From an uncultured Alistipes sp. (lineage in GTDB: Bacteria > Bacteroidota > Bacteroidia > Bacteroidales > Rikenellaceae): a DNA stretch of 64,000 nt. Within the stretch, counting starts at the first letter, position 1. Each line of letters begins with the position of its first letter. Of this stretch, positions 44,619-53,904 are shown piece by piece. Location: positions 1-64,000 of the forward strand of contig UQYM01000006.1 in the NCBI GenBank assembly GCA_900545315.1, given 5' to 3'. Below the pieces are notes generated by a model. The model ran no database searches. It had not been told where the DNA came from and was given only the letters and a program-made list of their open reading frames with translations. A program made the position numbers and the translations under genes.

Positions 44619-44819
44619 GGGATTGCGAAGAGATTCAATGCGTAAGTGTTGATAACTTATTGATAAGATTCGGAGACGAATCATACACTTTTTTCGTGCA
44701 ATTCGTATCCTTGTACAAATTGCCGTTCTGTCCGGGGAACAGGCGGGTTGTGACCTGCCGAAATGACAAAATTGGCTTGTAACGTCAGCGAACGTAAAGA
44801 AAATTATACGATATAGGTT
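44619..44819 (+). promoter_or_regulatory. nrdJ upstream region with paired DnaA-box-like sites
   Basis: 201 bp. On the minus strand TTATCAACA (44647-44655) and TTATCAATA (44658-44666) lie 11 bp apart, one helical turn. TATCCTTG (44706-44713) is a one-mismatch -7 box. A hairpin GGCGGGT/ACCTGCC (44742-44748 with 44753-44759) follows. These would suit transcriptional control of a nucleotide-reduction gene by DnaA, but this is inference. Confidence 0.4.
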
Positions 44820-47372
44820 ATGTCTAACGCAAAAGAAACGAATCCGGCCGCAGGATTAACAGAGTATCCCTACGCAGAGGCCGTAGAGGGCGCAAGAGCC
44901 TATTTTGGCGGAGACGATCTGGCCGCTACAGTTTGGGTCAGCAAGTACGCTTTGAAGGATTCGTTCGGAAAGATTTATGAAAAATCCCCCGAACAGATGC
45001 ATTGGCGTATTGCAAACGAAATCGCCCGGATCGAGAACAAGTATCCCAACCCGATGGATGCATCGGAGGTGTATAACCTGCTCAAAGGTTTCAACTATGT
45101 GATTCCACAGGGCGGTCCGATGACCGGTATCGGCAACAACCTGCAAATCGCATCGTTGTCAAACTGCTTCGTGATCGGTCATAAGAATCCGGCCGACTCA
45201 TACGGTGGTATCATCCGCATCGATGAGGAGCAGGTGCAGTTGATGAAACGCCGTGGCGGTGTGGGTCACGATCTCTCGCATATCCGTCCGACCGGTAGCC
45301 CGGTACTGAACAGTGCCCTCACCTCGACCGGTATCGTCCCTTTCATGGAGCGTTACTCGAACTCTACGCGTGAGGTGGCACAGGATGGCCGCCGCGGAGC
45401 GTTGATGTTGACGCTCTCCATTAAACATCCCGATGCGGAAAACTTTATCGATGCTAAAGTTGAAACCGGTAAAGTGACCGGAGCAAATGTCTCGATCAAG
45501 ATCGATGACGAATTCATGCGTGCTGTCAAAGAGAACAAGAAGTATCACCAGCAATTCCCGATCGATGCCGCCAAACCGATGTATGAAAAAGATATCGATG
45601 CGCGCGCATTGTGGAATAAAATTATTCACAACGCATGGAAATCAGCTGAACCTGGCGTACTGTTCTGGGATACAGTGATTCGGGAGTCGATCCCCGATTG
45701 TTATGCCGATCTGGGCTTCCGGACCGTATCGACCAACCCGTGTGGCGAAATTCCGCTCTGTCCTTACGATAGCTGCCGGTTGATGGCCATGAACCTCTAT
45801 GGGTACGTGGACGATCCCTTTACCAAGAGTGCCAAGTTCAACTTCGACCGCTTCAAAAAGCATGTGGCACTGGCCATGCGCATGATGGACGATATTATCG
45901 ATCTCGAGCTGGAGAAGGTTGATCTGATTCTGCAAAAAATCTCGAAAGACCCCGAAGATGAGGATATCCGTCGTGTCGAGAAAAACCTTTGGGAGAAGAT
46001 CCGTACCAAAGCACAGGAGGGTCGTCGTACCGGACTGGGAATCACGGCTGAAGGCGATATGTTGGCCGCTCTTGGCCTGCAGTATGGCTCCGACGCTGCG
46101 ATCGATTTTGCGGTTCAGGTGCAGAAGACGTTGGCTCTCGAGGCGTATCGTGCTTCGGTTCAGTTGGCCCGCGAACGGGGTGCATTCCCGATCTATGATG
46201 CGGAGCGCGAAAAGAACAATCCGATGATCGGACGTATTCGTGAAGCCGATCCCGCCCTCTACGAGGATATGGTCAAATATGGTCGTCGTAACATTGCAAT
46301 GTTGACCATCGCTCCGACCGGTACCACCAGCCTGATGTCTCAGACCACCTCGGGTATTGAGCCGGTCTTCCGTCCGGTATATATGCGTCGCCGCAAAGTG
46401 AACCCCAATGACAAAGATGTGAAGATCACCTTTGTGGATGAGGTAGGCGATTCTTGGGAGGAATACATTGTCTTCCACCATAAATTCCTGGTTTGGCTTC
46501 AGGTGAACGGTTACGATATCGACAAAGTGAAGGAGATGTCGCAGGCAGAACTCGATGCATTGGTAGCCAAGTCACCCTATTACAAGGCTACAGCCAACGA
46601 TATCGATTGGGTTAGCAAAGTGAGAATGCAGGGAGCAATCCAAAAATGGGTCGATCACTCAATCTCCGTTACGGTCAATCTGCCGAACAATGTGACCGAA
46701 GAGTTGGTTAGCGAAGTTTATCGTACCGCTTGGGAGTCGGGTTGCAAGGGTGTGACCGTATATCGGGACGGTTCACGTGCCGGCGTGTTGGTCGAAAAGA
46801 AGAAGAAGGCTGAAGAGACCGGATACAAACCGCCTTTGAAACGTCCGATCGAACTGGCTGCCGACATCGTCCGCTTCAAGAACGGTGAAGAGAACTGGAT
46901 CGCCTTTGTCGGAATCTACAACGGACGTCCTTACGAGATCTTTACCGGTAAACTCGAAGAGGATGCGATGTTCATCCCCAAACGGGTGACCAAAGGCTAT
47001 ATCATCAAGGTGAAGGATCCCGATGGTACGAAACGGTATGACTTCCAGTATAAAGACAAATACGGTTATACCAATACGGTCGGAGGTATCTCCCGTCTGT
47101 TCGACGAAGAGTTCTGGAATTATGCCAAGCTGATCTCTGGCGTGTTGCGTAACGGTATGCCGATCCTCGATGTGGTGACGCTGATCGAGTCGCTGCACCT
47201 GAATACGGCCAGCATCAATACTTGGAAAAACGGTGTGGCTCGTGCCCTCAAACAGTACATTCCCGATGGTACCAAAGCCAAAGAGAAGTGCCCCAATTGC
47301 GGTCAGGAGACACTTGTGTACCAAAACAACTGTCCGGTCTGCATGAGTTGCGGCCACTCGAAGTGCGGTTGA
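44820..47372 (+). CDS. nrdJ: Adenosylcobalamin-dependent (class II) ribonucleotide reductase
   Basis: 850 residues. It reduces ribonucleotides using adenosylcobalamin as radical source. SNCFVI and TNPCGEIPL hold redox/radical cysteines, with APTGTTSLMSQTTSGIEPVF in the barrel as in NrdJ. A C-terminal extension (about 650-850) ends in a cysteine-rich tail, CPNCGQETLVYQNNCPVC then CGHSKCG, which probably re-reduces the active site or binds zinc. No class I genes are in the window. Dependence on B12 means the cell needs cobalamin uptake or synthesis. It has its own strong terminator. Confidence 0.95.
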   Translation: MSNAKETNPAAGLTEYPYAEAVEGARAYFGGDDLAATVWVSKYALKDSFGKIYEKSPEQMHWRIANEIARIENKYPNPMDASEVYNLLKGFNYVIPQGGPMTGIGNNLQIASLSNCFVIGHKNPADSYGGIIRIDEEQVQLMKRRGGVGHDLSHIRPTGSPVLNSALTSTGIVPFMERYSNSTREVAQDGRRGALMLTLSIKHPDAENFIDAKVETGKVTGANVSIKIDDEFMRAVKENKKYHQQFPIDAAKPMYEKDIDARALWNKIIHNAWKSAEPGVLFWDTVIRESIPDCYADLGFRTVSTNPCGEIPLCPYDSCRLMAMNLYGYVDDPFTKSAKFNFDRFKKHVALAMRMMDDIIDLELEKVDLILQKISKDPEDEDIRRVEKNLWEKIRTKAQEGRRTGLGITAEGDMLAALGLQYGSDAAIDFAVQVQKTLALEAYRASVQLARERGAFPIYDAEREKNNPMIGRIREADPALYEDMVKYGRRNIAMLTIAPTGTTSLMSQTTSGIEPVFRPVYMRRRKVNPNDKDVKITFVDEVGDSWEEYIVFHHKFLVWLQVNGYDIDKVKEMSQAELDALVAKSPYYKATANDIDWVSKVRMQGAIQKWVDHSISVTVNLPNNVTEELVSEVYRTAWESGCKGVTVYRDGSRAGVLVEKKKKAEETGYKPPLKRPIELAADIVRFKNGEENWIAFVGIYNGRPYEIFTGKLEEDAMFIPKRVTKGYIIKVKDPDGTKRYDFQYKDKYGYTNTVGGISRLFDEEFWNYAKLISGVLRNGMPILDVVTLIESLHLNTASINTWKNGVARALKQYIPDGTKAKEKCPNCGQETLVYQNNCPVCMSCGHSKCG

Positions 47373-47424
47373 TCCCCGCTTCAGAGGTGCTTTGTTCGCC
47401 TTTTCATATGTCCATATATGTTTC

Positions 47425-47462
47425 AGAGAGGCATTGCCATACGGAATGCCTCTCTTTTTTAT
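47425..47462 (+). terminator. Terminator of nrdJ
   Basis: Perfect 11-bp stem AGAGAGGCATT (47425-47435) with AATGCCTCTCT (47445-47455), followed by a T-run. The next 190 bp to 47652 are G-rich on this strand and hold no recognised feature. Confidence 0.93.
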
Positions 47463-47652
47463 GGTCTGTTGGGAAGAACGGCATGCAAAGAGCAGTGCAA
47501 TCTGCCGTCAACCGAGGATTTTATTGAGTCGGCATTACAAAGGGCGAAGAACCGTTTACCGTTTATCTACTACGTGGATTGTGGAAGTCAATCTGGGTGT
47601 GGGGGAATGTATGGGCGAGTCCTCGGAACAGCGCACGGGGCTTTTTAGGTCT

Positions 47653-48105
47653 TTAGGAGAAGAGAGGTTTTCCCCACAGGTAAAGCAGGGCCCACATGAC
47701 GAAACGGGCCCCTTTGCCGATCAGCATCAACAGGGCCGATGAACGAAACTTGACACGGTAAAAACCCAAAGCCAGAGCAAAGACATCTCCCACAAAGGGC
47801 AGCCAGGTCAATAGGGCCAACCAGGCTCCGTAACGGTCGATTTTACTTTTGTGTTTAACGAGTGTTTCGTGTTTGATCCGCAGGAAGCGTTCGATCCATT
47901 CCCATTTCCCGAGCCACCCCAACCAGTAGGAGGTGAGGCCGCCGAGCCAGTTGCCGAGAGTGGCCACCCCGACACAGAGCCATACATTGCCGCCCACAGC
48001 CAACATGGCGATCAGTTGGACATCCGAACTGAACGGAACTACCGTAGCCGCAATAAATGATCCGAGAAAAAGGCCAAAATAGCCCAAATCGAGCAGCCAA
48101 TCCAT
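47653..48105 (-). CDS. YqaA/DedA-like small membrane protein
   Basis: 150 residues from the Met at 48105 (MDWLLDLGYFGLFLGSF). The frame runs 85 codons further up, but that part has random composition and should be excluded. Membrane helices lie at about 8-30, 38-62, 90-115 and 125-145. ATVVPFSSDV and GNWLGGLTSYWLGWLGK match the YqaA branch of the SNARE-associated/DedA family, which includes lipid scramblase or flippase-like proteins. The exact function is unknown. Neighbours give no clue. Confidence 0.85.
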   Translation of the reverse strand: MDWLLDLGYFGLFLGSFIAATVVPFSSDVQLIAMLAVGGNVWLCVGVATLGNWLGGLTSYWLGWLGKWEWIERFLRIKHETLVKHKSKIDRYGAWLALLTWLPFVGDVFALALGFYRVKFRSSALLMLIGKGARFVMWALLYLWGKPLFS

Positions 48106-48355
48106 ACGGGAATGGGATTTTAAATGGGATTTGATGTTGCGGTGCAAATATGCCGCTTTTCTGTCGGAATAACAAGTGCGTCGGCCGCGGACACCGAACC
48201 CGATGTAGATACACCGTCTGGGTAAAAGGCATTGCGTAGGGTCAACCGACTGCCCGTGGGCACACGGATCCGCTGACCAATGGTCGATTCCCGATCCCCG
48301 ATCGGTTACGCCTCCCTTCGGGCCTCTGTGCTCCCCAGGACCCCTTCCCCCAAAA

Positions 48356-48395
48356 CACAAAAAAACCGCAGAACACGGTTAAATGTTCTGCGGTT
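48356..48395 (-). terminator. Terminator of clpB
   Basis: Perfect 11-bp stem AACCGCAGAAC (48364-48374) with GTTCTGCGGTT (48385-48395). The T-run follows on the minus strand (48356-48363). The rest of the 48106-48435 gap shows no gene. Confidence 0.92.
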
Positions 48396-48435
48396 AGTGG
48401 ATTCGGAGAGGCCTTACGAGCTCAATGCTCCGAAA

Positions 48436-51027
48436 TTAATTTTTAAAGAGTAATCCGTTTTCGTTTGCATCGACGTGGATGACCGATTCACGGCTGACGG
48501 CACCCGACAGAATCTCTTTCGAAAGTTCATTGACCAAGTACCGTTGTAAGGTACGTTTAACCGGTCGTGCACCGAACAGCGGATCAAAGCCCTTCTCTGC
48601 CAACCAATCGATCGCCTTGTCCGATACCTCCAGACGCATGTCGTTCTCTTCCAACATCTTGTTGATCTGGGCAAGCTGCAGGACAACGATCTGACGAATA
48701 TCGTCTTTGGTCAGCGGCGTGAACATGATGATCTCATCGATACGGTTCAAGAACTCCGGACGGATCGTCTGTTTCATTAACTCGAAGACCTCGTTCTGCG
48801 TCTTTTCGATCACCTCTTCAGGAGGCGTTTCGTTGTGGTATTTCGCAAAGTTCTCGACAATGATCGGCGAACCAATGTTCGAGGTCATGATGATGATCGT
48901 GTTGCGGAAGTCCACGGTACGACCTTTGTTATCGGTCAAACGACCATCATCCAATACCTGCAGCAAGATGTTGAAGACATCCGGGTGGGCCTTTTCGATC
49001 TCGTCGAGCAGGACAACCGAGTAGGGTTTACGACGGACAGCCTCAGTCAACTGGCCACCCTCATCGTAACCAACATATCCGGGAGGCGCTCCGATCAGTC
49101 GTGAAACGCTGTGACGTTCCTGATACTCACTCATATCGATACGCGTCATCATCGTATCATCGTTGAACAGATACTCTGCCAAAGCTTTGGCCAACTCCGT
49201 CTTACCGACACCGGTCGTACCCAGGAAGATGAAGGATCCGATCGGACGACGTGCATCCTGCAATCCGGCACGGCTACGACGTACGGCATTGGCAATCGCT
49301 TCGATCGCTTTGTCCTGGCCGATCACCCGTTCGTGCAGTACACTCTCCATCTGAAGCAGCTTCTCACGTTCGCTCTGCATCATACGGCTGACCGGAATAC
49401 CCGTCCAACGAGCTACTACCTCAGCGATATCCTCGGCATCGACCTCCTCTTTGATCATGGCACCGCCTGCATGGCTCTTGGCGATCTCGCCCTGCAACCG
49501 GGTAATCTCGTTCTGAGCCTCCTGAATCTTACCGTAACGGAGTTCGGCAACTTTGCCATAATCACCGCTACGCTCAGCAGCAGCAGCCTCGAGTTTATAC
49601 TCGTCGATCAACTGTTTGTTTTTCTGAACCTTTTCGAGCAGGTCACGTTCGCTCTGCCATTTAGCACGCATTGCGGTACGTTTGGCGTTCAACTCGTCGA
49701 TCTCTTTGGTCAACTCATCAATACGCCCCTGATCGTTCTCACGACGGATCGCCTCACGTTCGATCTCCATCTGACGTACCTTACGATCCAGTTCATCGAT
49801 CTCATCCGGAACGGAGTTCATCTCGAGTCGCAGTTTGGCAGCCGCCTCATCCACCAGGTCGATCGCCTTATCCGGCAAGAAACGCGAGGTGATGTAACGG
49901 TGAGACAACTCTACGGATGCAATGATCGCTTCGTCTTTGATCCGCACTTTGTGGTGGTTCTCGTAACGCTCTTTCAAACCACGCAGGATCGAGATGGCGT
50001 CCGCTACGGACGGCTCATCGACCATTACCTTCTGGAAACGACGCTCCAACGCCTTATCGGTTTCGAAGTACTTCTGGAACTCGTCCAGGGTCGTTGCACC
50101 GATCGCCCGCAACTCACCACGGGCCAAAGCCGGTTTCAAAATGTTGGCGGCATCCATGGCACCGTCACTCTTACCGGCACCGACCAAGGTGTGAATCTCA
50201 TCGATGAACAGCAGGATTTCGCCATCCGACGAGATAACCTCTTTTACGACCGATTTGAGTCGCTCTTCGAACTCACCTTTATATTTGGCACCGGCAATCA
50301 GGGCACCCATATCCAGCGAGTAGATCTGTTTGTTACGCAGGTTCTCGGGTACATCGCCGTCGATGATACGGTGGGCAATACCCTCAGCAATAGCGGTTTT
50401 ACCAACACCCGGCTCACCGACCAAGATCGGGTTGTTCTTGGTACGACGTGAAAGAATCTGCAGCACACGACGAATCTCTTCGTCACGACCGATAACCGGA
50501 TCCAATTTACCCTTACGAGCCTGCTCGTTCAGGTTGATGGCATACTTGCCCAGTGCATCGAAGGTCTGCTCGTTGGTCTGTGAATCGATCGTCGAGCCTT
50601 TCCGCAGGTTTTTGATCGCTGCGATCATCTCCTTTTCGGTAGCACCGGCATCTTTCAGCAACCGGCTTGCCGTATCACGGCCTGCCAGAATACCCAACAA
50701 CAGATGCTCTACCGAAGCATACTTGTCGTTGAACTCACGCGTAAAGTCACCGGCTTTTTGGATCGCCTCGGAACTTTCACGCGAGAAGTAGGGGTCACCG
50801 CCCGAAACTTTGGGCAGTCGGTCGATCTCCTGTTTGAGCATCGAGCGCAACGCGTTGATGTTCACGCCCAACTTCTGCAACAGGTAAACGCCAACACTGT
50901 CATCTTCGGTGACGATGGCCTCCAAAATGTGGAGCGGCTCAACAGCCTGCTGGCCGTGGCCGGTGGCAAGTGACATTGCACTCTGCAAAGCCTCTTGCGC
51001 CTGAATGGTTAAGTTGTTGATCGTCAT
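48436..51027 (-). CDS. clpB: Disaggregase chaperone ClpB
   Basis: 863 residues, full length. A hexameric AAA+ ATPase that, with DnaK, extracts polypeptides from aggregates. N-domain (about 1-145), NBD1 with GEPGVGKTAIAEG, a coiled-coil middle domain (about 400-530; charged, EREAIRRENDQGRIDELTKE-like), and NBD2 with GTTGVGKTELAKALAE. The middle domain distinguishes it from ClpA/ClpC. No CIRCE or other heat-shock operator was recognised upstream; CAAATATG at 51112-51119 is a one-mismatch -7 box on the minus strand. A 446-codon antisense frame over it is only a shadow. Confidence 0.97.
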   Translation of the reverse strand: MTINNLTIQAQEALQSAMSLATGHGQQAVEPLHILEAIVTEDDSVGVYLLQKLGVNINALRSMLKQEIDRLPKVSGGDPYFSRESSEAIQKAGDFTREFNDKYASVEHLLLGILAGRDTASRLLKDAGATEKEMIAAIKNLRKGSTIDSQTNEQTFDALGKYAINLNEQARKGKLDPVIGRDEEIRRVLQILSRRTKNNPILVGEPGVGKTAIAEGIAHRIIDGDVPENLRNKQIYSLDMGALIAGAKYKGEFEERLKSVVKEVISSDGEILLFIDEIHTLVGAGKSDGAMDAANILKPALARGELRAIGATTLDEFQKYFETDKALERRFQKVMVDEPSVADAISILRGLKERYENHHKVRIKDEAIIASVELSHRYITSRFLPDKAIDLVDEAAAKLRLEMNSVPDEIDELDRKVRQMEIEREAIRRENDQGRIDELTKEIDELNAKRTAMRAKWQSERDLLEKVQKNKQLIDEYKLEAAAAERSGDYGKVAELRYGKIQEAQNEITRLQGEIAKSHAGGAMIKEEVDAEDIAEVVARWTGIPVSRMMQSEREKLLQMESVLHERVIGQDKAIEAIANAVRRSRAGLQDARRPIGSFIFLGTTGVGKTELAKALAEYLFNDDTMMTRIDMSEYQERHSVSRLIGAPPGYVGYDEGGQLTEAVRRKPYSVVLLDEIEKAHPDVFNILLQVLDDGRLTDNKGRTVDFRNTIIIMTSNIGSPIIVENFAKYHNETPPEEVIEKTQNEVFELMKQTIRPEFLNRIDEIIMFTPLTKDDIRQIVVLQLAQINKMLEENDMRLEVSDKAIDWLAEKGFDPLFGARPVKRTLQRYLVNELSKEILSGAVSRESVIHVDANENGLLFKN

Positions 51028-51736
51028 ATTTTGTGTTCTCCTTTCTTCGTGTTTCGTGAATCAAATTCACTCTGTACTCTATCAAATTCGTTGCCACAAT
51101 ACGTTTCCGGGCAAATATGACACAAGAAAGGTGACAAGAGATGCCAATTTCTGAAAGGACGTCATATCACAAGAAAGGTTGTGGACTAATTGACGGGAAA
51201 AGGTGTCGAATTGTCATATGTTTTCGAGACAAAATCCGCGTTATACGGTGGTTTGAGCGGGATTTTTGGCTAAAATGTGTCTTGTTCCGGTATCTGATCG
51301 GTTCATGTTGCCCGGCTTCAGTGTCAGATGGAGGCCGACCGTAGCCAATTTTTTGTGAAGCGTATGACGGTTTCGGTTATTCGTCGAGGGTCGGAAGGTG
51401 AAAGAGAGTGTGTTTTTAATTATTATAGGGATGCGGCCAGATTGTTGCTTATTAATAATAGGTTTGGCGTCCAGATGTACATTCCAAAAATGGTGAGCGG
51501 ATTTGGGATGGTCGCGAGATGCTGAACTGCTCGATTGTTTTGATTGAACGGGAAAAGAAGAGATGTTGCCTCCAACTACAACTAAAAGTATAGCCTTGCC
51601 GATGGATCGCATAAGGCTAAAGAGGAGGTACCGCCTGTCGTGCAAATCATCGAGCCGACTTTTATTCATTCAATATTATTAAAACATCAAAGGACAAGTT
51701 ATTGCCTTGATATTCAAAGGTATAATGAATAAAAAA

Positions 51737-51776
51737 ACGCCCACGGTCACTCCGCATATTGGAGGAGGTGGGCGTC
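51737..51776 (-). terminator. Second terminator downstream of rpsT
   Basis: ACGCCCAC pairs with GTGGGCGT, enclosing an inner CTCC/GGAG stem; on the minus strand a run of T follows (TTTTTTTATTC). Confidence 0.8.
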
Positions 51777-51794
51777 AGGTAGGGATATAACAAA

Positions 51795-51818
51795 GAAGCC
51801 GACCTTATGGACGGCTTC
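51795..51818 (-). terminator. First terminator downstream of rpsT
   Basis: GAAGCCG (51795-51801) pairs with CGGCTTC (51812-51818). On the minus strand only a short TTTG follows, so it may be leaky, which would explain the second terminator. Confidence 0.75.
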
Positions 51819-51846
51819 CTTTATAGTGAAACGTCAGTCAATCTGA

Positions 51847-52098
51847 TTAGAGTGCGTTAACGTGCAACTGCAGGCTGCTCTTCAGGTTGGCTGCTTTGTT
51901 CTTGTGAATCACATTGTTTTTGGCCAGTTTGTCCAACATGGCGGTCACCTTAGGAAGCAATACTACGGCTGCATCCTTTTCTGTGGTGTTACGCAGCGCC
52001 TTCATCGCGTTGCGCGCGGTTTTGTGATAATATTTGTTCCGAGCGTTCTTAACCTCGGTCTGGCGCATTCTTTTCTTCGATGACTGATGATTTGCCAT
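51847..52098 (-). CDS. rpsT: 30S ribosomal protein S20
   Basis: 83 residues: MANHQSSKKRMRQTEVKNAR-like basic N-terminus, the three-helix body (YYHKTARNAMKALR, VLLPKVTAMLDKLAK) and HKNKAANLKSSLQ near the end, all S20 hallmarks. It binds 16S rRNA early in 30S assembly. It lies 31 nt behind tRNA-Glu on the same strand with no promoter or terminator between, so both seem to come from the promoter at 52239-52269, with tRNA processing creating the rpsT leader. Confidence 0.96.
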   Translation of the reverse strand: MANHQSSKKRMRQTEVKNARNKYYHKTARNAMKALRNTTEKDAAVVLLPKVTAMLDKLAKNNVIHKNKAANLKSSLQLHVNAL

Positions 52099-52129
52099 GA
52101 TTTTGTGTTTTTGCTTTTTATGTTTTTAC

Positions 52130-52204
52130 TGGTAGCCCATAGGAGAATCGAACTCCTCTTTCAAGAATGAAAATCTTGCGTCCTAACCGATAGACGAATG
52201 GGCC
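52130..52204 (-). tRNA. tRNA-Glu(TTC)
   Basis: 75 nt including an encoded CCA (52130-52132). Acceptor GGCCCAT pairs with ATGGGCT; anticodon stem CAAGA/TCTTG holds loop TTTTCAT, anticodon TTC; T arm AGGAG-TTCGATT-CTCCT. Reads GAA and GAG. Unlike tRNA-Arg at 35516, its CCA end is in the DNA. Confidence 0.95.
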
Positions 52205-52238
52205 AATCGTGAGAATACTGATGACTAATTCAGCGGTG

Positions 52239-52269
52239 CAAAGGTAATTAAAAAACTTTTATGTGCAAA
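52239..52269 (-). promoter_or_regulatory. Promoter of tRNA-Glu and rpsT
   Basis: CAAAGGTA (52239-52246) is TACCTTTG on the coding strand. CAAA (52266-52269) is the TTTG -33 box, spacer 19 bp. The predicted start is about 25 bp ahead of the tRNA. Confidence 0.85.
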
Positions 52270-52380
52270 AAAATCTGAAAAAATCGGTCGAGTTATCTGT
52301 TCTTTACCGCTTTGAAGCTATATTTGTTTGTCGGAAAGCAACTTTCCGCGTTGTTGTTAACCCCTTTTTCCCGAATCGTT

Positions 52381-53376
52381 ATGCATATCGTTCAGGTGAC
52401 CGATCGGGTGCTCCCCGCCCACAAATATGGGGGAACGGAACGGGTCATGTGGTCTCTCGCCAAAGCACTGGTGGAGATGGGCCACCAAATCACCTTCCTG
52501 GCCGCACGCAATAGCACGTGCGACTTTGCGCGGGTGATTGAGATCGACCCCTCCCGCCCTGTCACAGCCCAAATTCCGCACGATGCCGATATCGCCCACT
52601 TCCATCTCGGGTTGGGGCGTTTCAGTGAGGAGCAGCTGGCTGAGGCCCGGATTCCGATCATAACGACCATTCACGGAAACGTTTCGGGTCCGATCGGCAT
52701 CAACACCGTCTTCGTTAGCCGGAATCATGCCCAGCGTCATGGAGCAACGGCATATGTGTACAACGGCTTGGACTGGTCAGCGTACGGCACCCCCGACTTT
52801 AACCTCCGACGGGACTATTTCCATTTCCTGGCCAAGGCGGCCTGGCGCATCAAAAATGTCAAAGGGGCGATCCGAATCATCCGGGGTATGCCCTCCGAAC
52901 GGCTTTATGTACTGGGTGGGACCCGTCTGAATTTCAAAAGCGGTTTCCGATTGACCCTCTCTCCGAAGATACATTTCTGCGGTATGGTTGATCAGACGCA
53001 GAAAGAGCACTACATGCGTCGCTCGAAGGGTTTGGTCTTTCCGGTGCGGTGGCATGAACCGTTCGGTTTGGCCATGATCGAGAGCATGTGGTATGGTCTG
53101 CCGGTTTTCGGAACCCCATACGGTTCGCTGCCCGAGTTGATTCCCGCACAAGTGGGCTTTCTCTCCGACTCTGCCTCCGGCTTGCGTGAGGCAATGGTTA
53201 ACTGGCAAGCCTATTCGCCGCAGGTTTGTCACGAATATGCGCGGGACAGCTTCAATGCCCGTGTGATGGCCGAGCAATATCTTGCCTGCTACGAAAAGGT
53301 TCTGAATGGGGCGACTTTAAATCCGACCGAACCCTTTGCCGAAGGAACCCTCGAGAAGCTCCCCTTTTACGATTGA
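52381..53376 (+). CDS. Glycosyltransferase, GT4-like (GT-B fold)
   Basis: 331 residues from the ATG at 52381 (MHIVQVTDRVLPAHKYGGTE); the 23 codons upstream are unlike the family and overlap the minus-strand promoter region. The N-terminal domain has the donor/acceptor Gly-rich loop YGGTERVMWSLAKAL. The C-terminal domain has FPVRWHEPFGLAMIESMWYGLPVFGTPYG (split over residues about 220-250), the E-x7-E nucleotide-sugar motif of GT4. Substrates are unknown. It stands alone between unrelated genes. Confidence 0.88.
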   Translation: MHIVQVTDRVLPAHKYGGTERVMWSLAKALVEMGHQITFLAARNSTCDFARVIEIDPSRPVTAQIPHDADIAHFHLGLGRFSEEQLAEARIPIITTIHGNVSGPIGINTVFVSRNHAQRHGATAYVYNGLDWSAYGTPDFNLRRDYFHFLAKAAWRIKNVKGAIRIIRGMPSERLYVLGGTRLNFKSGFRLTLSPKIHFCGMVDQTQKEHYMRRSKGLVFPVRWHEPFGLAMIESMWYGLPVFGTPYGSLPELIPAQVGFLSDSASGLREAMVNWQAYSPQVCHEYARDSFNARVMAEQYLACYEKVLNGATLNPTEPFAEGTLEKLPFYD

Positions 53377-53904
53377 TTTTTATTGAGAGGGGGAGTCTTA
53401 ATCTTATTTTATTGCGTCTTATTGCGTCAGACGATTTGATTGTGTCAGGCGTTTGAGGGGACCTAAGGCTTGGAGTTGCCCCTATCCGCCTATCCGTGTT
53501 TAGTCCGCAAAGGTGTGGGCTGTCGGTCTGGGTCACTTTTCGGGGAGGAGGCACATGCTCTGCAAGGAGGCGAAATTGAGATGTCTCCCCGCAATATTTC
53601 TGTGTGCCAATATTTCTGTGCACCATTTATTTTAGCGCTTCTTTTCCCTCGCAGTGTTCCTCATAGCTTCCCTCCGGTTTGCCCTCAGTTGCTCTCCCAG
53701 GTTTCCCGTCTCCCAAAACGTCACTTTGCTTGTCTTAACTCCTGATGGCATTTCCCCATGCCGGCAAGGCTCGTCGGCGCCAATTGTGCGTTAAGAATAG
53801 TAGGGATAGAGGTTTTGTTGCGGTTGGGAAGGGTGTTTTCCGACTGGCGTCAAATCTAATGGATAATCTTAACGGGTCGTTGGCACCGTTGAATAAAAAT
53901 GAAA
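53377..53904. other. Intergenic region between the glycosyltransferase and fecE-like genes
   Basis: 528 bp. Short direct repeats: TTATTGCGTC twice (about 53408-53428) and CAATATTTCTGTG twice (about 53591 and 53609). AACGG/CCGTT near 53870-53889 could form a weak hairpin after the ABC operon. No gene recognised. Confidence 0.45.

Larger units (their letters stand above)
51028..51846. other. Intergenic region between clpB and rpsT
   Basis: 819 bp. The right end holds two rpsT terminators. CAAAGGTA at 51715-51722 is an exact minus-strand -7 box (TACCTTTG) facing a 142-codon frame (51669-51241) that begins 46 bp later; its composition (Ser, His, Asn, Arg rich, no recognisable motif) makes me doubt that it is a gene. 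A small RNA is an alternative. No other feature recognised. Confidence 0.4.

Noticed and set aside
44742..44759. Possible cobalamin riboswitch before nrdJ
   Set aside because: GACCTGCC resembles part of the B12 box, and a 7-bp hairpin is present, but the conserved core elements and the long multi-stem layout are missing in the 201-bp gap.
49111..50451. 446-codon plus-strand frame opposite clpB
   Set aside because: It lies antisense within a highly conserved gene; its length follows from codon bias of clpB. Composition (many Thr/Gln/Phe/Leu) and lack of motifs mark it as a shadow. The same applies to long antisense frames over nrdJ, PBP1A, ugd, asd and pepP.
51241..51669. 142-codon minus-strand frame between clpB and rpsT
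   Set aside because: An exact -7 box lies ahead, but the composition is rich in Ser, His, Asn and Arg with no domain or conserved pattern.
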